Shown: positions 35,962 through 48,036, counted from the stretch's first letter. The stretch: DNA of 64,000 nt from Desulfobacter postgatei 2ac9 (GCF_000233695.2 NZ_CM001488.1:522049-586048), one strand, 5' to 3'. A program made the numbers and translations. The notes: generated by a model from the sequence alone, not told the origin.

Positions 35962-37140
35962 TTATCTATAGTCGTTTTCTTTGTGTTTTCGGGCGATGGC
36001 GCCTGCCAGATCATCCAGAGCATTGAATACGCTTGCATTTGGGACGCCTTTGCAGAGAACCGGATCAATTACCTCGACCTTAAGGTTGGGAATCATCCCG
36101 GCAAGGGTATCCACAGTCTTGCCACCCCAGCCATAGGAGCCCACCACAGAGAGGAACTTTGTGTTGGGCCGAAGGGCGTTGGCCAGAAATGCGGCATAGG
36201 CGGCATAAGGATGAGGACCGGACAGGATGGTGGGAGTACCCACGACAATGGTGGCGGCGTCTATCAGAGCCATGGCCAGTTTTCCGATATCGGTGACAGC
36301 CAGATTAAACTGTTCCACCCGGACCCCCTTGTCCACCAGGGCCCCCACAAGGTGCTCCACCATGCGTCTTGTACTTTCGTGCATGGATACATAGGGGATA
36401 ACAACGGTGTTCCTGGGGGCACCCTCGGTCCACTTTTTATATGCATCAAGAATAAAACCGGCATCGGGAAAAATCTGGCCGTGGCCCGGAGCGATCATCT
36501 CAATATCATAGGGAGCCAGCTTTTCCATATTTTTTTTAATGATGCTTCTAAAGGGCATCATGATTTCGGCAAAATATCGCTTGGCCGCCTCATACACCCG
36601 GCCCTGATCCGTAACAAACAGGTCGCTTGAGGCAATATGGGAACCGAAGAAATCACAGCTGAACAGAATTTTGTCCTCTTCCAGAAAGGTCACCATGGTT
36701 TCAGGCCAGTGAACCCAGGGGGTAAAAATAAATTTCAGGGTTTTATCCCCCAAAGAGAGTGTCTCCCCGTCTTCTATGGAAACGAAAAAATTTTCCGGGA
36801 TATTCAGAAGATCCTTGAGAAGGTCCTTGGCTTTGGGCGTGGATATGAGTTTAGCATTGGGATATTTTTCAAGGACCTGCATGATCGTTCCTGAATGGTC
36901 CTGTTCCGCATGGCTTGAGATGATGTAATCGATATTTTTGACCCCTTCAAGCTGAGCCATGAATTCTTTGGCCATGGGGGGATCAACCGTGTCAATCAAT
37001 GCCGTTTTCTCACTTCCTTTAATAAGATAGGCGTTGTAGCTGGTCCCATCCGGAAGGGGAACAAGGGCGTCAAACAGCCGACGGTCCCAATCCACTGACC
37101 CCATCCAGTAAACCTCTTCTTTGATCTTTCGTGCTTTCAT
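35962..37140 (-). CDS. fprA: FprA-type A flavoprotein (O2/NO reductase)
   Basis: 392 residues. N-terminal metallo-beta-lactamase-like diiron domain with HAEQDHSG (H-x-E-x-D-H, near residue 80) and later ligand regions WPETMVTF and GHGQIF; C-terminal flavodoxin domain (about 250-390) with SMHESTRRMVEHL and GSYGWGGKT. Reduces O2 to water or NO to N2O with electrons from rubredoxin. GGAGG precedes the ATG. Cotranscribed with hcp downstream and probably with the small frameshifted gene upstream. Confidence 0.93.
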   Translation of the reverse strand: MKARKIKEEVYWMGSVDWDRRLFDALVPLPDGTSYNAYLIKGSEKTALIDTVDPPMAKEFMAQLEGVKNIDYIISSHAEQDHSGTIMQVLEKYPNAKLISTPKAKDLLKDLLNIPENFFVSIEDGETLSLGDKTLKFIFTPWVHWPETMVTFLEEDKILFSCDFFGSHIASSDLFVTDQGRVYEAAKRYFAEIMMPFRSIIKKNMEKLAPYDIEMIAPGHGQIFPDAGFILDAYKKWTEGAPRNTVVIPYVSMHESTRRMVEHLVGALVDKGVRVEQFNLAVTDIGKLAMALIDAATIVVGTPTILSGPHPYAAYAAFLANALRPNTKFLSVVGSYGWGGKTVDTLAGMIPNLKVEVIDPVLCKGVPNASVFNALDDLAGAIARKHKENDYR

Positions 37141-37150
37141 ACGCGCCCTC

Positions 37151-37367
37151 CTATTTTATGGTTTGTGTTCTTGACTTGGTTGATATGGTTGTGTTTTGAA
37201 TGGCCCTGTTAATCTGATCGACCAGATGATTGAGATTTAGCCCATATTCTGCGGCAATATCCGTCACTGTGTCCGTTTTTTAATATATCTGAATATTCCT
37301 GGTCGTCAAGAGTTTTGAAAATTTCTGACAGATCAGTTTCATCAAAAATATTTGGCATTGCATTCAT
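37151..37367 (-). pseudogene. small gene upstream of fprA, apparently frameshifted
   Basis: Starting at ATG 37367 the reading MPNIFDETDLSEIFKTLDDQ continues to about 37275, where a run of six A's occurs. A shift there joins it to a second frame reading DTVTDIAAEYGLNLNHLVDQ and ending at TAG (37151-37153), 10 bases before fprA. The second part resembles the end of the small DUF1858/DUF542-like helical domains often near Hcp and Fe-S genes. Either a broken gene, a sequencing indel or programmed slippage. Confidence 0.4.
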
Positions 37368-37541
37368 GAGGGGTCCATCTGGATTGAGTCGTTTGTTATA
37401 GTTTGGCCTGTAGGCCGTAAAACCCAATCCCAGGTTTGGGATATAAGATTGCTTTAGCAGGTTATTTTTGCTAAATTCCGTAACCTGCGCCCGATAAAGA
37501 ACAGGATATCGGTTGCATATCTGAACATAAGTAGAAAGGAC

Positions 37542-37985
37542 ATGACAGTGAGCAATCTTGACGCCTTTCTGGACAAGCTCCAGGAGGAAATATTTGATGA
37601 GGCAAAACAGGCTCTGGGTGAAAGGGGCTTTGATCGCTGGAGAAACCCCAAATACAACGGCCGGATGGAAAACCCTGATGGATGGGGCCGGGTAACCGGA
37701 GAGTGCGGGGATACCATGGAAATATATCTTAAATTCAATGGCAACCGGGTCGCCGACGCCTCCTATTTTACGGATGGATGCGCCTCTTCCATGGTCAGCG
37801 GGTCCTTTGCCGCCGAACTGACCCTGGGCAAAACCCCGGAGGAGTTGACCGATATCACCGCAGACCAAATTCTTGAGGCCATTGGCCGGCTGCCCGACGA
37901 CGACCTTCACTGCACCACCCTGGCCGCCCGCACCATCCAGGCTGCCTTGGACAACTACATGGGCAGCATGGTGAAAAAAGGGTGA
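37542..37985 (+). CDS. NifU/IscU-like Fe-S cluster scaffold protein
   Basis: 147 residues with the scaffold motifs GECGDTMEIYLKF, ASYFTDGCASSMVSGS and DLHCTTLAARTIQAAL, giving the three cluster-binding Cys residues. There is no C-terminal NFU domain. No IscS/NifS gene is adjacent. Probably assembles Fe-S clusters for the nearby Hcp, siroheme and PFOR proteins. Divergent from fprA. A GTG at 37548 with AAGGA at better spacing is an alternative start. Confidence 0.88.
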   Translation: MTVSNLDAFLDKLQEEIFDEAKQALGERGFDRWRNPKYNGRMENPDGWGRVTGECGDTMEIYLKFNGNRVADASYFTDGCASSMVSGSFAAELTLGKTPEELTDITADQILEAIGRLPDDDLHCTTLAARTIQAALDNYMGSMVKKG

Positions 37986-38106
37986 TTATCCGCCTTGAGC
38001 TGAGCCGCCACTGAATCCGGACGGCGGCCCGTCTGAAGCTCGAACATCGCCTTTGTACCCACTATCTGCCTGACCTTTTTGGGGTTTTTCTTGGAAGGGC
38101 GACCGT

Positions 38107-38149
38107 AAAAAAGGCGCGGGGCGTATTCGACCCGCGCCTGGCTTTTTTT
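38107..38149. terminator. strong bidirectional intrinsic terminator
   Basis: GGCGCGGG (38113-38120) pairs perfectly with CCCGCGCC (38131-38138), with six A's before and seven T's after (38143-38149). Fits termination of the NifU-like transcript on the plus strand and of the remnant on the minus strand. Confidence 0.8.
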
Positions 38150-38181
38150 GTCAGTGAAACCCGGCCGCTTTTAACCGTGTT

Positions 38182-38313
38182 TTATTTCGTGTAGCCGCTT
38201 CCCACGATTAATCGGCCTGCGGTAGTCCGGACATAGGTTTTCTTATCGGCTCCACCCCACTGGTATTCCACCCATATCCTCTTGGCCGATTGTTCGTCGA
38301 AAATTGAATCAAA
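38182..38313 (-). pseudogene. unidentified 43-codon C-terminal gene remnant
   Basis: Open minus-strand frame with natural protein composition (AKRIWVEYQWGGADKKTYVR, then TTAGRLIVGSGYTK and TAA). A TGA precedes it and no start codon or ribosome site is evident. It ends just before the bidirectional terminator, as a genuine gene end would. Family not recognised. Confidence 0.35.
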
Positions 38314-38473
38314 TCAGGGGTGTATAGAAACGCCCGATCAGCTTTTTTTTAACTCTTTATTTTGACCATGGACCTATTGAGTATTTTATTTTATCATGAA
38401 AGCCATGACGTGTATGAAGAATATACCGGAAAATTAATCTTCATGGTTTTTAATAAAATTTGGAGGATATGAA

Positions 38474-38869
38474 ATGTATAAAACTATTCTATGCGCAATA
38501 GAGATCAGTGACGAGGGTGACAAAGTACTTTCAAAAGCATATGAGCTTTCACAACTGTATGATGCTAAGTTGTTTATAACTCATATCATTCCTTATGCGA
38601 TACTTCCAAAAGATTACCAAAAGGAATTAAAAGAAAATGCGTTACCTTCACTTGAATCAAAAGCTTCCTCTTTAGGGATACCTATGAAAAATATAACGGT
38701 AAAAGTTGGTAAACCTTACGAACAAATTTATTTGTTGGCAGAAAACAAGAATGCCGATTTAATTGTTGTCGGCACCCATTCCAAAAAAGGCATTAATGCC
38801 TTAATCGGCTCAACCGCAAATGGTGTGGCGAATTATGCTAAATGTGACGTTATATTAATTAGAATTTAA
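38474..38869 (+). CDS. universal stress protein (UspA family)
   Basis: 131 residues of a single Usp domain: YKTILCAIEISDEGDKVLSK at the start and DLIVVGTHSKKGINALIGST at the end. The ATP-loop consensus G-x2-G-x9-G-S/T is degenerate here (Ser instead of the second Gly and one residue shorter), so nucleotide binding may be weak. GGAGGATATGAA provides the ribosome site. Base composition is more AT-rich than the neighbours. Confidence 0.9.
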   Translation: MYKTILCAIEISDEGDKVLSKAYELSQLYDAKLFITHIIPYAILPKDYQKELKENALPSLESKASSLGIPMKNITVKVGKPYEQIYLLAENKNADLIVVGTHSKKGINALIGSTANGVANYAKCDVILIRI

Positions 38870-38880
38870 TAAAAATGGGG

Positions 38881-38911
38881 TCAGGTCTTGATTTATAAAA
38901 TCAAGACCTGA
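38881..38911. repeat. near-perfect palindrome with 14-bp arms after the Usp gene
   Basis: TCAGGTCTTGATTT (38881-38894) and its exact inverse (38898-38911) around ATA. The GGGGTCAGGTCTTGA core is a widespread intergenic motif in proteobacteria, often associated with IS200/REP-type transposase genes. It may also terminate the Usp transcript. The rest of the gap to 39145 holds a 12-bp palindrome GGTGAATTCACC (39060-39071) that could be an operator for the E1 operon. Confidence 0.6.
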
Positions 38912-39145
38912 TTCAGTCCAAAATATGTCAGTAGAGAAATAGGGATAAAAAGATAATCAAAACACAAGATCTACTTTTTTCCAACTCCTTAAAGTAACGC
39001 CCCGTAAAAATTAAAATTCAGGAACAAATTCTTTGTCTCGCTGACGCACTCTACCGGACGGTGAATTCACCCTAATGCGTGATACAAGCTTGTGCTGGTA
39101 TCTAACCAAATTCAGATGTTCTCTTCGGAGAAAGAAGGGAGGTCC

Positions 39146-40132
39146 ATGAAAGAAAAACAAATAACTCCGGACGTTCAAGTCAGTCTTCTCACCCGTATGG
39201 TTTTAATTCGAAAATTCGAGGAAAAGATTGTGGCTCTCTGCAGGGAACAATACCGACTGCCGGGTATGCAGATTTTGGCTAACGGCCAGGAAGCTGTGGC
39301 TGCGGGTGTCGTGTCCGCCCTTGAGCCGGAGGACATTATTGTCAGCAATCACCGCAGTCACGGTCATTTGTTGGCTAGAGACGCCGACTTAAATGCGTTG
39401 ATGGCCGAGATCATGGCCAAATCAGACGGTGTAAATCATGGCAAGGCCGGCACCCTGCATCTATCCGTGCCTGAGATCAATGCCCTGATGACCTCCACCG
39501 TGGTTGGTGCAGGACCCCCTCTGGCTGTTGGGGCTGCCTTTGCCCAGCAATATCAAGCCCTGAACGGCGTGACCGTTGTGTTTTTCGGAGATGGTGCAGC
39601 GGCTGAAGGCAGCGTGCACGAAGCAATGAATCTGTCCGGCATCTGGAAATTGCCGATTCTGTTCGTTTGCGAAAACAACGGGTGGGCCGGTGCCCAGCGC
39701 CCTGAAGAGCATTCCGCCGTACGTCAAATTCACAAACGGGCCGAAGGGTACGGCATGCCGGGTCACAGTGTCGACGGCAACGACGTGGAGGCGGTTTACC
39801 ATCTTAGCCTTGAATTGCTTGAACACTGCCGTTCAGGAAAGGGGCCGACATTTATGGAAACCCTGACCTACCGAATGCGCGGGCATGGTGAGCAGGACCA
39901 CCAGTATTATGTAGATCCCGAGGAGCTCAAGGCGTGGGCCCTCAAGTGCCCAATAATGAGGTACCGCCGTGCGCTTCTCAACACCGGCATTCTGGATGAG
40001 GCCCAAATTCAAAACATCGAACAGGATGCCGAAGCTCGCGTGGCAGCGGCTGTGGCCTTTGGCGAGGCCAGTCCCTATCCTGAATCCGACACCGCTATGA
40101 CAGATGTATTTGTCCGGGCGTTCAATGCCTGA
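39146..40132 (+). CDS. pyruvate/acetoin dehydrogenase E1 component, alpha subunit
   Basis: 328 residues. Thiamine diphosphate motif GDG (148-150) with the NN pair at 177-178, and SNHRSHGHLLARD plus GKAGTLHLS typical of E1-alpha of PDH/acetoin dehydrogenases. Decarboxylates a 2-oxoacid or cleaves acetoin together with the beta subunit encoded 13 bases downstream. ATG at 39146 is chosen from GGGAGG 3 bases upstream; the longer frame from 39092 lacks support. No E2 or E3 genes are nearby. Confidence 0.9.
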   Translation: MKEKQITPDVQVSLLTRMVLIRKFEEKIVALCREQYRLPGMQILANGQEAVAAGVVSALEPEDIIVSNHRSHGHLLARDADLNALMAEIMAKSDGVNHGKAGTLHLSVPEINALMTSTVVGAGPPLAVGAAFAQQYQALNGVTVVFFGDGAAAEGSVHEAMNLSGIWKLPILFVCENNGWAGAQRPEEHSAVRQIHKRAEGYGMPGHSVDGNDVEAVYHLSLELLEHCRSGKGPTFMETLTYRMRGHGEQDHQYYVDPEELKAWALKCPIMRYRRALLNTGILDEAQIQNIEQDAEARVAAAVAFGEASPYPESDTAMTDVFVRAFNA

Positions 40133-40145
40133 AAGGAGTTGTGCC

Positions 40146-41141
40146 ATGAGTCAAAAAACGTTCGGAAATGCAATAAACAACGCGCTGTCCACTGCCATGG
40201 ATATGGATGATACGGTATTTATTGCCGGAGAAGGTGTGGGCGTGTCCATCCACAGTGATCCAAACATGCCGACTTACGGTCTTCTGGATAAATTTGGACG
40301 CCGCCGGGTGAAAGATACGCCGGTCAGTGAAGCGGCCATTGCAGGGCTCGCTGTGGGGGCCTCCTGCATGGGGCTGCGGCCGGTTGTGGAGATCATGTTT
40401 TTTCCGTTCATTACCCTGGCCAGTGACATGCTGGTCAACCACGCCGGGAAATTGCGCTACATGAGCGGCGGCAAATCAAGTTTCCCACTGACCGTGCGCG
40501 TCAAAGCCGGTGTCGGGTTCGGCGCCGGCAGTCAGCACTCTCACAACCTGGAAGCGTGGATAGCCCACACTCCGGGTCTGAAAATCGTCTGGCCGTCAAC
40601 TGCAGAGGATGCCAAGGGACTTCTTCTCAGCGCTATTTTTGACCCGGACCCGGTGATCATCGTGGAAGACATGATGCTCTACGGGATGAAAGGGACGTTT
40701 CCGGACGCAGACGTCCGCACCCCTCTGGGCAAGGCCCGGATTGCCGTACCGGGTGCCGACTGCACCGTGATTGCTTACGGCAAGGCCCTTTACACTGCCA
40801 TGAACGCTGTTGAACCATTAAGTGAGAAAGGCATCTCGTGTGAGGTCATCGACCTGCGGTCTCTGGTACCCTTGGACAAGGCTTGTATTCTCGAATCGGT
40901 TCGCAAGACAGGTCACCTGGTGGTCGTGCATGAGGCGAACCGTTTTTGCGGCTTTGGGGCGGAATTGGCCGCCATGGTGGCCGAGGAAGCTTTCTACGAT
41001 TTGAAGGGGCCTGTTAAACGGGTGGGTGCACCACAGATTCCGGTGCCTGTCGCATCAAGCCTTGAAAAGGTTTTTATACCCGCTCCGGAGGATGTTGTCA
41101 GGGCGGTTCTGGAGACGATGAACAAATCAATTATTATTTAG
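40146..41141 (+). CDS. pyruvate/acetoin dehydrogenase E1 component, beta subunit
   Basis: 331 residues of the transketolase-type E1-beta: VFIAGEGVGV, RVKDTPVSEAAIAGLAVGAS, RVKAGVGFGAGSQHSHNLEA and EVIDLRSLVPLDKACI. Forms the alpha2beta2 E1 with the upstream product. ATG at 40146 has AAAGGAG at 8 bases. Followed after 11 bases by a CBS protein, so E1 alpha, beta, CBS and perhaps PEP synthase form one transcript. Confidence 0.9.
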   Translation: MSQKTFGNAINNALSTAMDMDDTVFIAGEGVGVSIHSDPNMPTYGLLDKFGRRRVKDTPVSEAAIAGLAVGASCMGLRPVVEIMFFPFITLASDMLVNHAGKLRYMSGGKSSFPLTVRVKAGVGFGAGSQHSHNLEAWIAHTPGLKIVWPSTAEDAKGLLLSAIFDPDPVIIVEDMMLYGMKGTFPDADVRTPLGKARIAVPGADCTVIAYGKALYTAMNAVEPLSEKGISCEVIDLRSLVPLDKACILESVRKTGHLVVVHEANRFCGFGAELAAMVAEEAFYDLKGPVKRVGAPQIPVPVASSLEKVFIPAPEDVVRAVLETMNKSIII

Positions 41142-41152
41142 GAAGATCAAAA

Positions 41153-41605
41153 ATGAAAACAGCTCAAGACATCATGGAAAAAGAAGTTATCTCAATAACC
41201 CCGGAAACCGACATCGCTCGGGCCGTGGATATTTTGTTAAACAATCACATTAATGGTGTGCCCGTAGTGGATGAAAATGGCATGCTTAAAGGAATTCTGT
41301 GCCAGAGTGATCTCATTTTCCAGCAGAAAACAATCTCTCTGCCACCCATACTCACTTTTTTGGACGGTATTATTCCCTTGTCTTCATCTAAGAAACTAGA
41401 ACAACAGATAAAAAAAATGGCTGCCAGCACCGTGGCCCAGGCCATGGTTACAGATCCTGTCACCGTAACACCCGACACACCGGTCAGTGAGATTGCAGCC
41501 CTGATGGTTGAAAAGCATTTTCACACCATTCCCGTGGTTCAGGAAGGCAAAATGCTGGGCATTGTGGGCAAGGAAGATGTGCTGAGGACATTGATCAAGC
41601 CATAA
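41153..41605 (+). CDS. two-CBS-domain regulatory protein
   Basis: 150 residues consisting only of a CBS pair: IMEKEVISITPETDIARAVD ... GVPVVDENGMLKGILCQSDL and AMVTDPVTVTPDTPVSEIAA ... IPVVQEGKMLGIVGKEDVL. Such pairs bind AMP, ADP, ATP or S-adenosylmethionine. Placed between the E1 genes and PEP synthase (23-base gap), it may tune pyruvate metabolism to energy charge. Confidence 0.88.
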   Translation: MKTAQDIMEKEVISITPETDIARAVDILLNNHINGVPVVDENGMLKGILCQSDLIFQQKTISLPPILTFLDGIIPLSSSKKLEQQIKKMAASTVAQAMVTDPVTVTPDTPVSEIAALMVEKHFHTIPVVQEGKMLGIVGKEDVLRTLIKP

Positions 41606-41628
41606 CCTGAACAAAATCGGAGGTAAAA

Positions 41629-44052
41629 ATGGGCAAAAATACCCATAAAGATCAAAAGCCGTTCGTGGCCTGGTTCAAGGATTTGAGGATTGAGGACGTG
41701 CCCTTGGTGGGGGGCAAAAATGCCAGTCTGGGGGAGATGTACCGCAATTTGAGCCCCAAGGGAGTGAGTATTCCCAATGGATTTGCGGTCACCGCCCATG
41801 CCTATACCTATCTTTTGGAAAAATCCAAAGCCATGGACAGGGTTCGGGAGATATTGTCGGACCTGGACACCCATGACATGGACAACCTTCAGGAACGCGG
41901 GGCCAGGGTCAGGAACCTGATCCGCAGCCTGGAATTTCCAGGTGAGGTGTATAAGGAAATAGCCAGTGCCTACGCCAAATTGGAAGAGGAATACGGCAAG
42001 AACGTCGATGTGGCCGTACGTTCCTCGGCAACGGCCGAAGACCTGCCGGACGCCAGTTTTGCCGGACAGCAGGACACCTACCTGAACATTCGTGGCGTCG
42101 AAGATCTGGTGGACGCCTGCCACCGCTGTTTTGCCTCCCTGTTCACCAACCGGGCCATATCCTACCGCGAAGACAAGGGTTTTGACCATTTTTCCATTGC
42201 CCTGTCCATTGCCGTGCAAAAGATGGTCAGAAGCGATTTGGCCTCAAGCGGGGTTATGTTCAGCATTGATACGGAATCCGGCTTTCGGGACGCGGTGTTC
42301 ATCACCGGCGCCTACGGACTGGGGGAGAATGTGGTCCAGGGTGCGGTCAATCCGGATGAATGGTACGTGTTCAAACCCACGCTCAAGCAGGGCTTCAAAC
42401 CCATCATCATGAAAAAGACCGGTGGCAAGGCCATAAAAATGATCTACACCACGGATGCCAAACAGCCCACCAAGAACGTGGCTGTACCGGATGAGGACCG
42501 CCGCCGTCTGGTGCTCAGGGACGATGAGGTGGTGGAATTGGGCCGGATGGCCTGCGTTATTGAGGATCACTATTCGGCAAAGGCCGGATACCTTAAGCCC
42601 ATGGACATCGAATGGGCCAAGGACGGCGAGACCGGCAAGCTGTTCATCGTCCAGGCCCGGCCTGAGACCGTGCACACCTTGAAGGACCAGGCCGTTCTCA
42701 GGGAATTCCACCTCAAGGAGAAGGGCGAGGTGGTGTGCACCGGCCAGTCCGTAGGCGAACTCATCGGTCAGGGTGGGGTCAACGTCATAAAATCCGCTCA
42801 GATGATTTCCCGGTTCCAGAAGGGACAGGTGCTGGTCACGGACATGACAGACCCGGATTGGGAACCGGTGATGAAGATTGCCGGGGCCATCGTCACCAAC
42901 AGGGGCGGGCGCACCTGCCATGCGGCCATTGTCAGCCGTGAATTGGGCATTCCGTGTATCGTGGGCGCCGGTAACGCCACCACCCGGATGGAAACCGGCC
43001 AGGAAGTGACTGTGGACTGCTCCCAGGGCAGTGTCGGTTATGTGTATGCGGGACTTCTGCCCTACGAGGTCAAGGAGACGAATCTGGAAAATCTGCCCAA
43101 GACCAAAACCAAGATCATGTTGAACCTGGCCAGCCCGGAGCAGGCCTTTGAAAAGAGTTTTATCCCCAACCATGGGGTGGGCCTGGCCCGTGAGGAATTC
43201 ATCATCAATTCTTATATCAAGATTCATCCCCTGGCCCTTCTGAGGTACGATGAACTGGGAGACGAGATTTTAAAACGGGCCATAGCGGATATGACCATCG
43301 GCTACAACGACAAGAGCGAATATTTCGTGGACAAGCTGGCCGAGGGCGTGGGCATGCTGGCCGCAGCCTTTTATCCCAAACCGGTCATTGTCCGGCTTTC
43401 GGATTTCAAGACCAACGAATACGCCAACCTCATTGGTGGCACCCAGTTCGAGCCGGGCGAGGAGAATCCCATGATCGGCTGGCGCGGGGCCTCGCGTTAC
43501 TATGCCAAGGAATACAAGGAAGCTTTCGGCCTGGAATGCAAGGCCATGCTTAAAATCAGGAACGAGATGGGGCTTCATAACGTCCAGGTTATGATCCCCT
43601 TCTGCCGAACGCTGGACGAGGCCAGACAGGTGATTGATACCATGGCCGAATTCGGTCTATGCCAGGGTGAAGACGGGTTTAAGATTATCTGCATGTGCGA
43701 GATTCCGTCCAATGTAATCCTGGCCGAAGAATTTCTGGAGATTTTCGACGGTTTCTCCATCGGCACCAATGACCTGACACAATTGCTGCTCGGCGTGGAC
43801 CGGGATTCGTCCCTTGTCTCCCATGTATATGACGAGCGCAATCCGGCGGTGAAAAAGATGGTCCGCCAGGTGATTGAGATCGCCGTAAAAAAGGGCAAAT
43901 ACATTGGCATCTGCGGCCAGGCCCCCAGCGATTACCTGGAGTTCGCCGAATTTGTGGTGGAATGCGGCATCGAGACCATGTCCCTTAATCCGGACACTGT
44001 GATCAAGACGACCCTGGCCGTGGCCGAACTGGAAAAGAAATTGGGCATATAG
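41629..44052 (+). CDS. ppsA: phosphoenolpyruvate synthase
   Basis: 807 residues. N-terminal ATP-grasp domain (VGGKNASLGEMYRNL; VRSSATAEDLPDASFAGQQD), central phosphohistidine domain with GGRTCHAAIVSRELGIPCIV (His near 430), and C-terminal PEP/pyruvate barrel with GTNDLTQLLLGVDRD and CGQAPSDYLEFAEF. Converts pyruvate, ATP and water to PEP, AMP and phosphate. Length and motifs fit PpsA rather than pyruvate phosphate dikinase. Serves gluconeogenesis from acetyl-CoA and pyruvate, in line with the PFOR gene downstream. Confidence 0.95.
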   Translation: MGKNTHKDQKPFVAWFKDLRIEDVPLVGGKNASLGEMYRNLSPKGVSIPNGFAVTAHAYTYLLEKSKAMDRVREILSDLDTHDMDNLQERGARVRNLIRSLEFPGEVYKEIASAYAKLEEEYGKNVDVAVRSSATAEDLPDASFAGQQDTYLNIRGVEDLVDACHRCFASLFTNRAISYREDKGFDHFSIALSIAVQKMVRSDLASSGVMFSIDTESGFRDAVFITGAYGLGENVVQGAVNPDEWYVFKPTLKQGFKPIIMKKTGGKAIKMIYTTDAKQPTKNVAVPDEDRRRLVLRDDEVVELGRMACVIEDHYSAKAGYLKPMDIEWAKDGETGKLFIVQARPETVHTLKDQAVLREFHLKEKGEVVCTGQSVGELIGQGGVNVIKSAQMISRFQKGQVLVTDMTDPDWEPVMKIAGAIVTNRGGRTCHAAIVSRELGIPCIVGAGNATTRMETGQEVTVDCSQGSVGYVYAGLLPYEVKETNLENLPKTKTKIMLNLASPEQAFEKSFIPNHGVGLAREEFIINSYIKIHPLALLRYDELGDEILKRAIADMTIGYNDKSEYFVDKLAEGVGMLAAAFYPKPVIVRLSDFKTNEYANLIGGTQFEPGEENPMIGWRGASRYYAKEYKEAFGLECKAMLKIRNEMGLHNVQVMIPFCRTLDEARQVIDTMAEFGLCQGEDGFKIICMCEIPSNVILAEEFLEIFDGFSIGTNDLTQLLLGVDRDSSLVSHVYDERNPAVKKMVRQVIEIAVKKGKYIGICGQAPSDYLEFAEFVVECGIETMSLNPDTVIKTTLAVAELEKKLGI

Positions 44053-44094
44053 GAATCCCTCCCAGCGGTCTGGCATAGGGGCTTTGGATTGCAT

Positions 44095-44263
44095 GGGCAA
44101 ACATAAAAAATCCGATTTCCGCCAACCTGGCTGGAATCGGATTCTCTTTCAAGGCCAGAAGATTGCTCTGTTTCGATATATCGTCTATTGTTTCGATCAC
44201 ATGGTTGATGTCAAAATAGGTCTTGACCGGGTTTTTCAGTTGTGAGATATAAAAGCAGTTCAA
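44095..44263 (-). pseudogene. fragment of a methyl-accepting chemotaxis protein signalling domain
   Basis: Minus-strand reading INHVIETIDDISKQSNLLAL, then ENPIPARLAEIGF, aligns by eye with the highly conserved hairpin tip of chemoreceptors ([20 protein letters not shown]...GF). The conserved Ala/Glu face is corrupted and neither flanking heptads nor a start are present. A dead remnant in the 395-base gap between ppsA and the PFOR gene. Confidence 0.5.
44109..44143. terminator. hairpin downstream of ppsA
   Basis: AATCCGATTTCCGCCA (44109-44124) pairs with TGGCTGGAATCGGATT (44128-44143) with one mismatch and a three-base loop; six A's precede it and CTCTTTC follows. Likely terminates ppsA; on the minus strand it is followed by six T's. 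Confidence 0.65.
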
Positions 44264-44343
44264 TAAGCAATAGATTGCTTATTTATTAACTAAAAACGAC
44301 TTAAAAAGTTGGTTTGCGGCAAGTTCTACAAGCCGATTTTTTT

Positions 44344-44388
44344 GTTATTTTTGTTATATTGTTCAATTTTTTTGTTATATTGTTCAAT
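44344..44388. repeat. AT-rich 21-bp tandem repeat upstream of the PFOR gene
   Basis: GTTATATTGTTCAAT occurs at 44353-44367 and 44374-44388 (period 21), with a partial third copy at 44344. It lies 60-100 bases before the PFOR start, where promoter or regulator-binding elements are expected. Confidence 0.6.
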
Positions 44389-44441
44389 GGATTCTATATA
44401 TTTGGGTTAAATCTTATTTGCATTACCATTCAACGAGGTGA

Positions 44442-47966
<3,525 letters not shown>

Positions 47967-47998
47967 AGTTCAACAATAATTAAACCGGTAATGGTTCA

Positions 47999-48036
47999 GG
48001 GGCGAGGGCATTTAATGCGCTTCGCCCTTTTTTTTT
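47999..48036 (+). terminator. intrinsic terminator of the PFOR gene
   Basis: GGGGCGA (47999-48005) pairs with TTCGCCC (48021-48027), with an internal GC/GC pair, followed by a run of T's up to 48036. Confidence 0.8.

Larger units (their letters stand above)
37986..38473. other. 488-base gap with gene remnants and a strong bidirectional terminator
   Basis: Contains no intact gene. On the minus strand two short coding-like tails are seen: one ending near 37983-38100 (reading ADSGYKGDVRASDGPPSGFS) and the one listed at 38182-38313. A strong hairpin (38107-38149) lies between them. The last 130 bases are AT-rich and lead into the universal stress protein gene. Confidence 0.4.

Noticed and set aside
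37209-37910. 233-codon minus-strand ORF across the NifU-like gene
   Set aside because: Most of it is the antisense of the NifU-like gene; only its last part coincides with the plausible small frameshifted gene upstream of fprA.
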